DNA of 64,000 bases from Pseudomonas fluorescens (GCF_040448305.1 NZ_CP148752.1:1860001-1924000), one strand, 5' to 3'; positions 17,382-25,222 are shown, counted from the stretch's first letter. Translations and numbers: made by a program. The notes: generated by a model from the letters alone, not told the origin.

Positions 17382-18497
17382 ATGTATAGAATGAGTTCGG
17401 GTTATGCCAGCATGCTGGCGAATACGTTTTTGGCCCAAGGACTGGATCTTGCTGTTCTGTGCCGCGAGGCGGGACTGGATGTCGGGTTCGTGAGTAAACC
17501 AGGAGCATTCTGCGAGCGAAGCATTATCTATCGTCTTTGGGACTTGGCTGCTCAGGCTTCGGATGATCTGAATATCGGTTTGAAAGCCTACGGGGAATTC
17601 CATCCCAGTAGTTTTCAGATCGTGGGCTACACGATGATGTCCAGTTCGAATCTGAAAAGAGCGCTTGAACGTCTGGTTCGTTTCAGCCCGTTGATTGGTA
17701 CCGGATTCAGCCTTTTCCTTGTCAAGGAGCAGCAGCATTACCGATTGGCCAGTCTCGATCATCAGCAACCTGGCTCGATCAAACCCCGGCAATACACGGA
17801 TGCAGCCTTGGCTTCGCTGCTAGGTTTCTGCCATTGGCTGGCGGGTGGCAAGTCACCGCAACCATTGAGTGTGGAGTTCACTTATCCCGAACCTGAAGAC
17901 ACGTCGGAGCATCAGCGGCTTTTTGGCTGTCCGCTGAGTTTCGGGGCGGCATATGACAGCATCTTGTTCGATGGCCAGGAGCTTCTGAGTCCGTTGAGCA
18001 TGGCCAACGAGGCGTTGGCCACACTCCATGACAGTTTTGCCGAGGCTCAATTGGACCTGTTGTCCGGTTACTCTATGGTTGGCAGGATTCGCGCGCTGAT
18101 TACCGAGCGCTTGAGCCAGGGGCAAGGCCAAGGGCAATGTGATATGGAATCGATTGCGGCGGCACTGAATATCAGCAAGCGAACGCTTCAACGAGGCCTT
18201 GAGAAGGATGGCACGCAATTCAAGGACGTCCTGAACGATGTGCGTCGGCAGATGGCTGACTTCTATTTGCGCCATTCTCATTTCAACATGAAGCATGTGA
18301 CTTACCTGCTCGGCTTTCATGACCACAGCAGCTTCCATAAGGCATGCACCCGTTGGTTCGGTATGACCCCCGGTCAGTATCGAACCGACGAGTTGTCGCC
18401 TGTGGTCGAAAAAGTCGCGCGGGTCCGATCCATGAACCTCATCGGTCTGTCCAGAGATCATAAGGTCGCAGGCTTCGCCGAGCGGATGCACCGCTAA
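17382..18497 (+). CDS. phbR: AraC-family regulator of the PHB operon (PhbR-like)
   Basis: 371 aa. The N-terminal domain is the Arabinose_bd/OruR-type sensor (MYRMSSGYASMLANTFLAQG), and the C-terminal AraC DNA-binding domain contains two helix-turn-helix units: IAAALNISKRTLQRGLEKDG, then VTYLLGFHDHSSFHKA ending GMTPGQYR. TTGAGGAC precedes the ATG. It is divergent from phaB with a 272-base shared promoter region, the arrangement of known phb loci where it activates phbBAC. Symbol assigned by context. Confidence 0.85.
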   Translation: MYRMSSGYASMLANTFLAQGLDLAVLCREAGLDVGFVSKPGAFCERSIIYRLWDLAAQASDDLNIGLKAYGEFHPSSFQIVGYTMMSSSNLKRALERLVRFSPLIGTGFSLFLVKEQQHYRLASLDHQQPGSIKPRQYTDAALASLLGFCHWLAGGKSPQPLSVEFTYPEPEDTSEHQRLFGCPLSFGAAYDSILFDGQELLSPLSMANEALATLHDSFAEAQLDLLSGYSMVGRIRALITERLSQGQGQGQCDMESIAAALNISKRTLQRGLEKDGTQFKDVLNDVRRQMADFYLRHSHFNMKHVTYLLGFHDHSSFHKACTRWFGMTPGQYRTDELSPVVEKVARVRSMNLIGLSRDHKVAGFAERMHR

Positions 18498-18511
18498 TCC
18501 CTTGTGAAGTG

Positions 18512-20935
18512 TCATTGAGGCTTGGGGCCTGTTGTACCTTTACTCGCTTTGCGCTTCGGGGCTTTAACTACGATGGCGGGAGCGGGCAGTGGTGTGATCT
18601 GCGGCGACGGAGATGGCTGCGAAGGGGTCTCCTGCGGGATGACAACTGTTTCACTGGGTGGTTGGGTCAGGTTGAAGCCCGGCAGGGGGACTTCGAGCAG
18701 CGCGTGCAGTTCACGCCAGAATTCGCCTTCAGCTCCCACGGTCGCCAGCAGTTCAGGCATCAATTGCCCAACGGCTGTCAGGACCTGTTGGCGTTCCTTT
18801 GCCTCAGGTAGCAACAAGGGCAGGCTGTGCAAGCTTTCTTGCGGGTGGGCGAAAACCAGCAGGTTCTGCAATCGGATGGCTTCGCGCAGGGCAGTGGGCT
18901 CATTGCTGTAGTCCTGGACCAGCAGGTGCACCTGCTGGATCAGCTTCTCGATGCTTTCCTTGCCCGCCTTGTCGCTGTCGCGGCCCAGCAAAAACAGAAT
19001 CCGCACTAATGCTTCCAGGGGGCCGCCATGAGGCAGCGCATCCTGCAGGCGTTCGATCAGGGCCTGGTCCAGCTGGTCGGCATGTGCCTGGAGATTTCGT
19101 ACAGGCTTGTTGCTGGTGAGGGCACTCAGTGCGCCGTAAATACCGTAAAAACACAGCTCCTGAGTGGCGTCACGCACATCGCGATAAGCATTCAGGGCGT
19201 CTTGCATCTGGTTGGAAAACAACGCTTGCCAGGCCAGCAACGGGTTGTCTTTGCGTGCAGGATGGCGATCACTGCTCACTTGGGAGGCGGTCCCGGCTAA
19301 CCACCACAGTGCCGGATTCAGGCTGCTCCATAGCACTTGCTGCTGATGGAAGGGGTGCGCCCTGCGCAACAGTTCGGCAATTGGCTCGTTGACGATCTGA
19401 CGCAGCCACGGACGTATGAACCCGTCGTAAAACGCGCTGTTGATTTCAGAGGCGCGCTCCACCAGAGAGAATTCGCGATCGTCATCACGGGCCGGCTCGA
19501 CGTCATCATGGATATCGGCGATTCGCCTTGATTCGAAACGCACTCGGTATTGCATGTCATCGCTGCCTGAGGAGGTTGGCAGATCGTCAATCAGCATTTC
19601 ATACAGTCCCGCCGGCAGTGCCTTGATGGTTTCGACCGCGCCGAGCATCCCACGGTGTTCGCGCCGCGCCACTTTGCCGGAAACAAAAATACCTAAATGG
19701 CCGATGCTGGCGTGCCGCAGGTAGACGATGGTACGTCCTGCGTCATGCAAAGCGAGATCGCTGGGATAAACATCGGCGATCCAGTTCAATGCTTGCTGGG
19801 GAGGGGTGATGTTGTCTCCGTAGGAACAGAACACCACCACCGGTACTTCGATCCGTTTCAGGTCAATGCCACTGTTCTTGCGGCCGAGACCGCCGGACAA
19901 TTGGTTGCCGATGAAAAGGTCATCGACAATCCTCTCAATCTCTTCGCCATTGAGCAGGGTCGGGCTGCCCCACCAGCGTTCGAAGTCGAGGAAGCGCGTA
20001 GCCTCGCTGTCGACCTGGCTGAACAACTGGTAGTACTTGGCCCAATAGGTGTTGGCCGGGTCCAGGTTTTCGAAATTGCTGACCAGCCAGGTACCGTCAA
20101 AGCGGCCATTGCCCAAGTCGCTGCCCAGGCGAGCCATCCAGCCGCCACCCAGCAGGCCTCCGGTATAGCGCATCGGATTGCGTCCATTGACACCGGCCCA
20201 GTACGACAAGGGGGCACCATTGATAATGATCAATCCCGGCAGTTCCGGTCGTGTTGCAGCCAGTCCCATCAACGCCCAGCCCGCCTGGCAGTTACCGATG
20301 ATGATCGGCTCGCTGTTGGTCGGGTGAAGGGCGCTGATGACTTCGATGAACCGGGCCTGGGCTTCGACGATATCGGCCAGGGTTTGCCCAGGCTGTGGCG
20401 AGTGACTGAAAGAGATGAAATAGGTGGGGTGGCCGGCTCTGAGGCTTTCACCTAATACCGAATCCTGTTTGAAGCCGCCGATTCCCGAGCCGTGGCCGCC
20501 GCGTGGGTCAATGATGATCACCGGCTGGCCATTGCTGTCGATTCTTTGCTCTGGTCCGGGGAGGATTCGCAACAGTGAATAGTTGACCGGGCGTGGGAGA
20601 TCGGAGCCTGCGACCAGGGTTTCATAATCGAACTTGAGCAGCAGAGGATACCCGGCGCGTTCATGGGCCAGCGTATTGTCACCGCGCTGGCGCAGGGTGT
20701 CCCAGAACAGCAGGCTGCGCTGGCCGAGGTCGGTGAAGTATTCCTGCCAGTCAGTGGGCGTGGGTTGTCTGAGTTGACCCCGCTTCAGGGGCGCGAGGGT
20801 TTTTTCCTGGCGCTGGCGCAAAGCATCAAGGACGTTCAGGGTGTTGAGGTGCTGCAGATGACTCAGGTGTTCGAACAGGCCGCGTTGAGAGGAGGTTTTG
20901 TCATATTGCGATGCAATAATATCTTCCTGGCCCAT
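18512..20935 (-). CDS. DUF3141 protein, PhaC-like alpha/beta hydrolase
   Basis: 807 aa; AGGAG precedes the ATG. The central part is an alpha/beta-hydrolase: oxyanion-type DPRGGHGSGIGGF, then a Cys nucleophile elbow IIIGNCQAGWAL (Cys216). An Asp in CSYGDNITPPQQALNW aligns with DDHIVPW of PhaC, and a His in ASIGHLGIFVSGK aligns with its GASGHIAGV. So it keeps a PHA-synthase-like Cys-Asp-His triad (my alignment by eye). The C-terminal 300 residues are helical, ending in a Pro/Lys-rich tail that could bind DNA or polymer. It sits between the PHB regulator and the phasin, sharing a promoter region with the phasin. Probable role: PHA synthesis, remodelling or granule function; unproven. Confidence 0.8.
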   Translation of the reverse strand: MGQEDIIASQYDKTSSQRGLFEHLSHLQHLNTLNVLDALRQRQEKTLAPLKRGQLRQPTPTDWQEYFTDLGQRSLLFWDTLRQRGDNTLAHERAGYPLLLKFDYETLVAGSDLPRPVNYSLLRILPGPEQRIDSNGQPVIIIDPRGGHGSGIGGFKQDSVLGESLRAGHPTYFISFSHSPQPGQTLADIVEAQARFIEVISALHPTNSEPIIIGNCQAGWALMGLAATRPELPGLIIINGAPLSYWAGVNGRNPMRYTGGLLGGGWMARLGSDLGNGRFDGTWLVSNFENLDPANTYWAKYYQLFSQVDSEATRFLDFERWWGSPTLLNGEEIERIVDDLFIGNQLSGGLGRKNSGIDLKRIEVPVVVFCSYGDNITPPQQALNWIADVYPSDLALHDAGRTIVYLRHASIGHLGIFVSGKVARREHRGMLGAVETIKALPAGLYEMLIDDLPTSSGSDDMQYRVRFESRRIADIHDDVEPARDDDREFSLVERASEINSAFYDGFIRPWLRQIVNEPIAELLRRAHPFHQQQVLWSSLNPALWWLAGTASQVSSDRHPARKDNPLLAWQALFSNQMQDALNAYRDVRDATQELCFYGIYGALSALTSNKPVRNLQAHADQLDQALIERLQDALPHGGPLEALVRILFLLGRDSDKAGKESIEKLIQQVHLLVQDYSNEPTALREAIRLQNLLVFAHPQESLHSLPLLLPEAKERQQVLTAVGQLMPELLATVGAEGEFWRELHALLEVPLPGFNLTQPPSETVVIPQETPSQPSPSPQITPLPAPAIVVKAPKRKASKGTTGPKPQ

Positions 20936-21051
20936 GGTGATCTCCTGGCGTTGTGCATGAGAAGCAGCTGCCTGCGCCTCTTTAATAAAGAGGGCTTGGC
21001 TGGCTGTTCGACGTTAGGAGTCTATAGCGAATAGGGGCAGGAGAAGAAATA

Positions 21052-21106
21052 TTTTTGTGCGCCGCACAAAAAACCATTGCTAAACGGTTTTGTGCGCTGC
21101 AATATT
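21052..21106. promoter_or_regulatory. Two related operator boxes in the DUF3141/phasin divergent promoter
   Basis: Box 1 at 21052-21072 is a perfect 21-bp palindrome with arms TTTTTGTGCG and CGCACAAAAA around one C. Box 2 at 21088-21106 repeats the left half, TTTTGTGCG, followed by a degenerate right half (TGCAATATT). Centres are about 35 bases apart. Probable PhaR sites, since PhaR repressors bind TGC..GCA-containing dyads upstream of phasin genes. Confidence 0.65.
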
Positions 21107-21185
21107 AAGGCTAACGCGATGACTGGCAGGATCGCTATCGCGTCCTCAGGCCCATGTCGGCTTTTCAGAATCAGGAGATTCAAGC

Positions 21186-21749
21186 ATGTCTTTTTTCAAC
21201 TCGGAAAAATTGCAAGACGCTCAGAAAGCCAACCTCGACCTCCTGCAGCAAATCAGTGGCAAAGTCTTCGCCAGCGTTGAACAGCTCACCCAATTGCAGT
21301 TCAAGACTCTGCAGGCCTCCACCGAGGAGCAGTTCGACGGCTTTCGCAAGCTGTTGGCAGTCCGTGATCCACAAGGGTTCGCTGAGCTCCAGGCTTCTTT
21401 CACCCAGCCAAATGTGCAAGCCGAACGCCTGGCTGAGTTCAATCGCCAAGTGCAAGCGTTGATTGTCGGCACTCACTCGGAAATCGCTAAACTGACCTCG
21501 CGTCAGGTCGAGGTGGGCACCCAGCAGGTGCAAGAGTTCGTTGAAGTGATCAGCAAGAATGCACCGGCTGGCTCCGAGCCTGTTGTGGCCGCGTTCAAGT
21601 CGTCGCTGGCGAATGCCGGTACCGTTTTTGAAAGCGCACAGAACGCCGTAAAACAGGCTGCTGACGTTGCCCAGAGCGGTTTTGACGCAGCGACTGCCGC
21701 AGCCGGCAAAACCGCTCCTGGTGCCAAGGCTACAAGCGGTAACAAGTAA
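21186..21749 (+). CDS. phaP: Phasin (PHA granule-associated protein)
   Basis: 187 aa, almost wholly helical and rich in Ala, Gln and Lys (FNSEKLQDAQKANLDLLQQ ...), with a low-complexity Ala/Lys tail; typical phasin_2-type protein. It coats PHB granules and controls their size. AGGAGATTCAAGC precedes the ATG. It is flanked by DUF3141 on one side and the repressor phaR, convergent, on the other; two operator-like boxes lie about 80-130 bases upstream, fitting the model in which PhaR represses phaP until granules titrate it away. Confidence 0.92.
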   Translation: MSFFNSEKLQDAQKANLDLLQQISGKVFASVEQLTQLQFKTLQASTEEQFDGFRKLLAVRDPQGFAELQASFTQPNVQAERLAEFNRQVQALIVGTHSEIAKLTSRQVEVGTQQVQEFVEVISKNAPAGSEPVVAAFKSSLANAGTVFESAQNAVKQAADVAQSGFDAATAAAGKTAPGAKATSGNK

Positions 21750-21772
21750 GTCATATTAGAGCGGTTACGCTG

Positions 21773-21808
21773 ATGGCGATGGGTTTACTCCCCATCGCCA
21801 TTTTTTTT
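21773..21808. terminator. Shared terminator of phaP and phaR
   Basis: Stem ATGGCGATGGG / CCCATCGCCAT, loop TTTACTC, then eight T on the plus strand. The phaR stop codon lies inside the loop, so the last codons of phaR form one arm. Confidence 0.9.
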
Positions 21809-22318
21809 CGGCCCGCCACCTGCACCTGGCTTGCCTGGTGGCATGCCGCCGAACAGGCCGAAGAGGTTCTGAGTGTTCAGGTAGAGGTTTTTTGACTGGT
21901 CGACATACTGGCGCATCAAATCCTGCATGACCGGTGCTTGCTGGTGCATGAACTTGCTCCAGGCCTCAGAGGACTGAGCGCCGGTCTGGGACTGGATGTC
22001 GATGACCGTCTGGATGCTTTTATCCAGGTAGCTGCCGAGGACGCTCTGGTAGGGACCGTAGAACTGGATAATCCCCATGAGCATCTCGCTGGAGAATATC
22101 GGCTCACCGCCACTTTCGGCTTCCAGAATGACCTGCAGCAAAATACTTCGGGTCAGATCCTCGCCAGTCTTGGCGTCGACCACCTCGAACGGAATTTTAT
22201 CGACGACCAATTGGCGTATATCCGCAAGGGTCAAATGACTGCTGGTGTGCGTGTCATACAGACGGCGATTCGGGTACTTCTTGATCAGACGGGTGGTGTT
22301 CCGACTGTTATCTGTCAT
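21785..22318 (-). CDS. phaR: PHA synthesis repressor PhaR
   Basis: 177 aa. The N-terminal DNA-binding domain has the family signature LIKKYPNRRLYDTHTSSHLT and ADIRQLV, followed by two PHB-accumulation regulatory repeats (ILLQVILEAESGGEPIFSS ... LMGIIQFYGPYQ). A Gly/Pro/Lys-rich tail (GGMPPGKPGAGGG) ends the protein. It binds both PHB and operator DNA and represses phasin genes and itself. A 15-bp palindrome 16 bases upstream of its start (22334-22348) is a candidate autoregulatory site. Convergent with phaP. Confidence 0.93.
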   Translation of the reverse strand: MTDNSRNTTRLIKKYPNRRLYDTHTSSHLTLADIRQLVVDKIPFEVVDAKTGEDLTRSILLQVILEAESGGEPIFSSEMLMGIIQFYGPYQSVLGSYLDKSIQTVIDIQSQTGAQSSEAWSKFMHQQAPVMQDLMRQYVDQSKNLYLNTQNLFGLFGGMPPGKPGAGGGPKKNGDGE

Positions 22319-22333
22319 GCGGGGCTACTCACA

Positions 22334-22348
22334 GCAAATCTGATTTGC
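22334..22348. promoter_or_regulatory. Palindrome upstream of phaR (candidate autoregulatory operator)
   Basis: GCAAATC T GATTTGC, perfect 7-base arms, just upstream of the phaR start codon. Confidence 0.55.
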
Positions 22349-22364
22349 AGGCATCTTATCTTAC

Positions 22365-22645
22365 TCTGACCACTGCCACTCCAATGCGTCGCCTCACGCG
22401 GCACGCGCTGGGTGGTCAGCGTAAGAGCTTTCTTCATCTTTTGAGTGCTGAGCTTGCGAGGCTGGCCACTTCGAGGCAGAGTCGTTCAATCCCTCAAGAC
22501 CCGCCTCCGGATAGCGCTTTCGCCATTTGAACACCACAGGTTCTGAGATCTGGGCTGATTGCTGACGTCTCTGGGTGTTAATCCAGCACCCTGTGCACCT
22601 GTTCCTACGTTGGCGAAGCAAAACTGAGCAAACAGGGCGCGCTTC
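22365..22645 (-). pseudogene. Decayed IS630-family transposase fragment
   Basis: Minus-strand frames carry IS630 landmarks broken by frameshifts. One frame reads ISEPVVFKWRKRYPEAGLEG, the helix-turn-helix and following hinge of IS630 transposases; a shifted frame continues with LTTQRVPREATHWSGSG, the conserved block after the DNA-binding domain. The catalytic DDE domain is absent. It marks past insertion next to the PHB block; no intact ends were found. Confidence 0.75.
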
Positions 22646-22684
22646 TGTGATCGCCACATAGGTGAGCGTGAGGGGAGGGACCAG

Positions 22685-22861
22685 CTAAAAACGCAGCAAG
22701 CGTAACGCTTTACGCAACTCTCGGAAATTGCCTACAACCCCGGCGAGAGTCACCCCGATATCCTGCTTGTCGTGCAAAACAAACTCTTCCACGCGAAAAC
22801 GCCGCTTTCCTGTTCTGGATAAGCGGCGTTTTTTTAAGCGCGCGTTAGAGGTTTCTCCCAT
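22685..22861 (-). CDS. Possible 58-aa basic protein
   Basis: A frame of 58 codons begins MGETSNARLKKRRLSRTGK and continues with a plausible folded stretch (EEFVLHDKQDIGVTLAGVVG, then NFRELRKALRLLRF). The N-terminus is strongly basic, as in nucleic-acid-binding peptides. No good ribosome site is visible before the ATG, and a strong plus-strand terminator-like hairpin (22796-22835) lies within the frame, so it may be chance or a remnant. I do not recognise it. It is divergent from hicA. Confidence 0.3.
   Translation of the reverse strand: MGETSNARLKKRRLSRTGKRRFRVEEFVLHDKQDIGVTLAGVVGNFRELRKALRLLRF
22796..22835 (+). terminator. Strong hairpin with T tract, no obvious upstream gene
   Basis: Twelve-base stem AAAACGCCGCTT / AAGCGGCGTTTT, 13-base loop, followed by TTT. 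No plus-strand gene ends just before it; it insulates hicAB or ends an unseen transcript. Confidence 0.6.
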
Positions 22862-22899
22862 GCATCAGCGATGTCATTCGCGGTTGCTAAACCCTGAAC

Positions 22900-22918
22900 G
22901 GTATCATGATATAATACC
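22900..22918. promoter_or_regulatory. hicAB promoter/operator
   Basis: Imperfect dyad with arms GGTAT and ATACC enclosing a TATAAT (22910-22915) immediately upstream of the hicA ATG. HicB proteins repress their own promoter, so this is the likely site; the -10 lies unusually close to the start codon. Confidence 0.5.
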
Positions 22919-23173
22919 ATGAATAATAAACAGCTCAGCTCCCTCAAAGCCGTATTTTCAAGACCCGCCCCAGCAACCATGGAGTGGTCCCGCATCGAAT
23001 CCTTGTTCGGCGCTGCAGGGGCCAGAACTATCGAAGGCAATGGATCGCGAGTACGTTTTGAACTGAATGGCGTGGTGGCCACTTTTCACCGGCCCCACCC
23101 CGACAAAGAAGCCAAGCCCTATCAGGTGCGTGACGCCCGGGCTTTCCTTGAACAAGCAGGAGTTACCCCGTGA
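22919..23173 (+). CDS. hicA: HicA-family mRNA interferase toxin
   Basis: 84 aa. The double-stranded RNA-binding-like HicA fold is visible as EWSRIESLFGAAGARTIEGN, then GSRVRFELNGVVATFHRPHP with the catalytic His in FHRPHP. It cleaves mRNA when free of its antitoxin. The N-terminal 20 residues (MNNKQLSSLKAVFSRP) are the usual extension of the HicA variants paired with longer HicB proteins. Its stop overlaps the hicB GTG start (GTGA), so toxin and antitoxin are translationally coupled with toxin first, as in hic loci. Confidence 0.9.
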   Translation: MNNKQLSSLKAVFSRPAPATMEWSRIESLFGAAGARTIEGNGSRVRFELNGVVATFHRPHPDKEAKPYQVRDARAFLEQAGVTP

Positions 23174-23502
23174 ACGTAATGAACTACAACGGCTACTCAG
23201 CCCGGATCGAGTACAGCGACGAAGACGGCCTGTTCGTCGGCCACATTGCGGGCATCAAGGATGTTGTCGGGTTTCACGGCGAGTCAGTCAAAGAACTTCG
23301 CAGCGCATTCGAAGAGGCCGTCACCGATTATCTGGAGACTTGCGCCAAACTCGGCCGCACACCACAGAAACCTTATTCAGGCCATCTCAGTCTGCGCCTG
23401 GCCCCAGCCCTTCACGCGACGGTTGCTGTGAAAGCTCAGTTAGCCCACAAAAGTATCAATCAGTGGGTTGCTGATGTTCTTGATCGCGAGGCGCATGCTT
23501 GA
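23170..23502 (+). CDS. hicB: HicB-family antitoxin
   Basis: 110 aa with GTG start at 23170, chosen because AGGAG lies eight bases upstream; an in-frame ATG at 23179 is the alternative. The N-terminal partially degraded RNase-H-like fold (YSARIEYSDEDGLFVGHIAG) binds and masks HicA; the C-terminus (SLRLAPALHATVAVKAQ, then SINQWVADVLDREAHA) is a ribbon-helix-helix type DNA-binding domain for autorepression. It forms a complete type II toxin-antitoxin module with the overlapping hicA. Confidence 0.9.
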   Translation: MNVMNYNGYSARIEYSDEDGLFVGHIAGIKDVVGFHGESVKELRSAFEEAVTDYLETCAKLGRTPQKPYSGHLSLRLAPALHATVAVKAQLAHKSINQWVADVLDREAHA

Positions 23503-23561
23503 GCGGTGAATAAGCCGATCCGGCTGTAGACTGCTCAAACTCTTCGAACGGAATCGACATC

Positions 23562-24905
23562 ATGCTCCATCCTCGCGCCAGTTTTCGCGGCGCAGCCAAG
23601 CTCATCGCGGCTGTGTCGATAGTTGCCGTGTCATCACTGGCCCTCGCATCCGCCCCTGCAACTTTTCCCGACGCTCAAGACAGTGACCCCGCCAAACTCG
23701 GCTGGATGGTCGGTTCGCCACCCCCCGCTGATCGCACCGTGCGTTTTGAAGACGGCAGCTATTTCCAGTTCCCGGCAATGCGCTGGAGTGTTTCGAATTT
23801 CCGGCAACTGATGCCGACGATCAACGTTTCACGCGGCCTGGGTGCTCCGGTTCCACTGGAGACAGTGCTGCGCAAAGATATCGACGAGATCAGTTTTGTC
23901 CCGCTTGGCGCCAGGGCGCCGATGACCTGGGAGCAATCCCTCGCGGCCACTTACACCGATGGCATTGTGGTGATGCACCGCGGGAAAGTTGTCTATGAAC
24001 GTTACTTCGGCGTGTTGAAGCCGGACGGCCAGCACGCGGCGATGTCCGTGACCAAGTCTGTGATCGGCACGCTGGGCGCCATGTTGGTGGCGCAGGGGCG
24101 CATCGATGCTGGCAAGCGGGTTGCCGAATATGTACCGGAATTGACGGATTCTGCGTTTGGCAGCGCCACGGTACGGCAGGTGCTCGACATGACCACGGGC
24201 CTCAAATACAGCGAGGACTACGCGGACCCGAACGCCGAGGTCTGGGCCCATGCCAGGGCAGGCAACCCGTTGCCCAAACCCAAGGGTTATGGGGGCCCTC
24301 GCAGTTACTACGAGTTTCTGCAGACGGTGCAACCGCAAGGTGAGCACGGCAAAGCGTTCGCTTACAAAACCGTCAACACCGACGTGTTGGGCTGGGTCAT
24401 TGCCCGCGCCACCGGTCGCAATGTTGCACAACTGCTGTCGGAGAACATCTGGAGCCGGTTGGGTGCCGAACAGGACGGCTATTTCACCGTGGACTCCATC
24501 GGTACGCCGTTCGCCGGTGGTGGCCTGAATACGGGGTTGCGGGATCTGGCGCGTTTTGGCGAGATGCTGCGTAACGGCGGTCGGTTCAACGGTCAGCAGA
24601 TCGTGCCAGAGGCAGTGATCGACGATATCCGTGGCGGCGGTGATAGGCAGGCTTTCGCCAAGGCGGGGTACACATTGCTCAAAGACTGGAGTTACCGGTC
24701 GATGTGGTGGGTGACGGACAAGGAGGGCGGGGCATTCATGGCGCGTGGGGTCCATGGGCAGCGAATCCATGTCGACCCGAAGGCCGAGATGGTCATCGTC
24801 CGCTACGCATCCCATCCGGTGGCCAGCAACTCGGCCAATGATCCCGTCACTTTGCCGGCGTTCAATGCGTTGGCTGAATATCTGAACAGGAAGGAACACC
24901 CATGA
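23562..24905 (+). CDS. Secreted serine hydrolase of the beta-lactamase/NylB family
   Basis: 447 aa. A signal peptide (LIAAVSIVAVSSLALASA) predicts export to the periplasm. The penicillin-binding-protein fold shows SXXK in AAMSVTKSVIGTLGAML, a Tyr motif in FAYKTVNTDVLGWV, and GVHGQRIHVDP near the end in place of KTG. The closest type by layout is 6-aminohexanoate-dimer hydrolase and related class C-like esterases or amidases; the substrate is unknown. The stop overlaps the start of the next gene (ATGA-type), so the two are co-translated. Confidence 0.85.
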   Translation: MLHPRASFRGAAKLIAAVSIVAVSSLALASAPATFPDAQDSDPAKLGWMVGSPPPADRTVRFEDGSYFQFPAMRWSVSNFRQLMPTINVSRGLGAPVPLETVLRKDIDEISFVPLGARAPMTWEQSLAATYTDGIVVMHRGKVVYERYFGVLKPDGQHAAMSVTKSVIGTLGAMLVAQGRIDAGKRVAEYVPELTDSAFGSATVRQVLDMTTGLKYSEDYADPNAEVWAHARAGNPLPKPKGYGGPRSYYEFLQTVQPQGEHGKAFAYKTVNTDVLGWVIARATGRNVAQLLSENIWSRLGAEQDGYFTVDSIGTPFAGGGLNTGLRDLARFGEMLRNGGRFNGQQIVPEAVIDDIRGGGDRQAFAKAGYTLLKDWSYRSMWWVTDKEGGAFMARGVHGQRIHVDPKAEMVIVRYASHPVASNSANDPVTLPAFNALAEYLNRKEHP

Positions 24906-25222
24906 TCATCACCACGACCCACTCTATCGAAGGCCGGCAAATTACCGCCTATCTGGACATCGTCAGCGCCGAGTCGGTGCAAGGGATCAACGTTGTTCGA
25001 GACGTATTTGCCGGCATGCGCGACTTTTTCGGTGGGCGCTCCCAGACACTGGAACGAGCGTTGAAAGAAGCACGCATTCAGGCCACCGATGAGATCAAGG
25101 AGCGGGCGCAGGCGCTTCAGGCGGACGCGGTGGTCGGGCTTGATTATGAGATCAGCATGCCGGCCGGCAGGGGCGGGATGGTTGTGGTGTTTGTGACCGG
25201 GACTGCGGTCAAGTTGAGGTGA
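24902..25222 (+). CDS. YbjQ/UPF0145 family protein
   Basis: 106 aa. It has the family features TTTHSIEGRQITAYLDIVSA, a conserved NVVRDVFAGMRDFFGGRSQT loop and LQADAVVGLDYEIS at the end. These small proteins form pentamers and are labelled heavy-metal-binding by homology; the physiological role is unsettled. Translationally coupled to the serine hydrolase. Confidence 0.9.
   Translation: MIITTTHSIEGRQITAYLDIVSAESVQGINVVRDVFAGMRDFFGGRSQTLERALKEARIQATDEIKERAQALQADAVVGLDYEISMPAGRGGMVVVFVTGTAVKLR

Noticed and set aside
12751..22860. Integrative island with attL/attR formed by the tRNA-Ser 3' end
   Set aside because: No second copy of the tRNA end (GTTCGAATCTCTCC) and no integrase gene was found in the block or at its far border.
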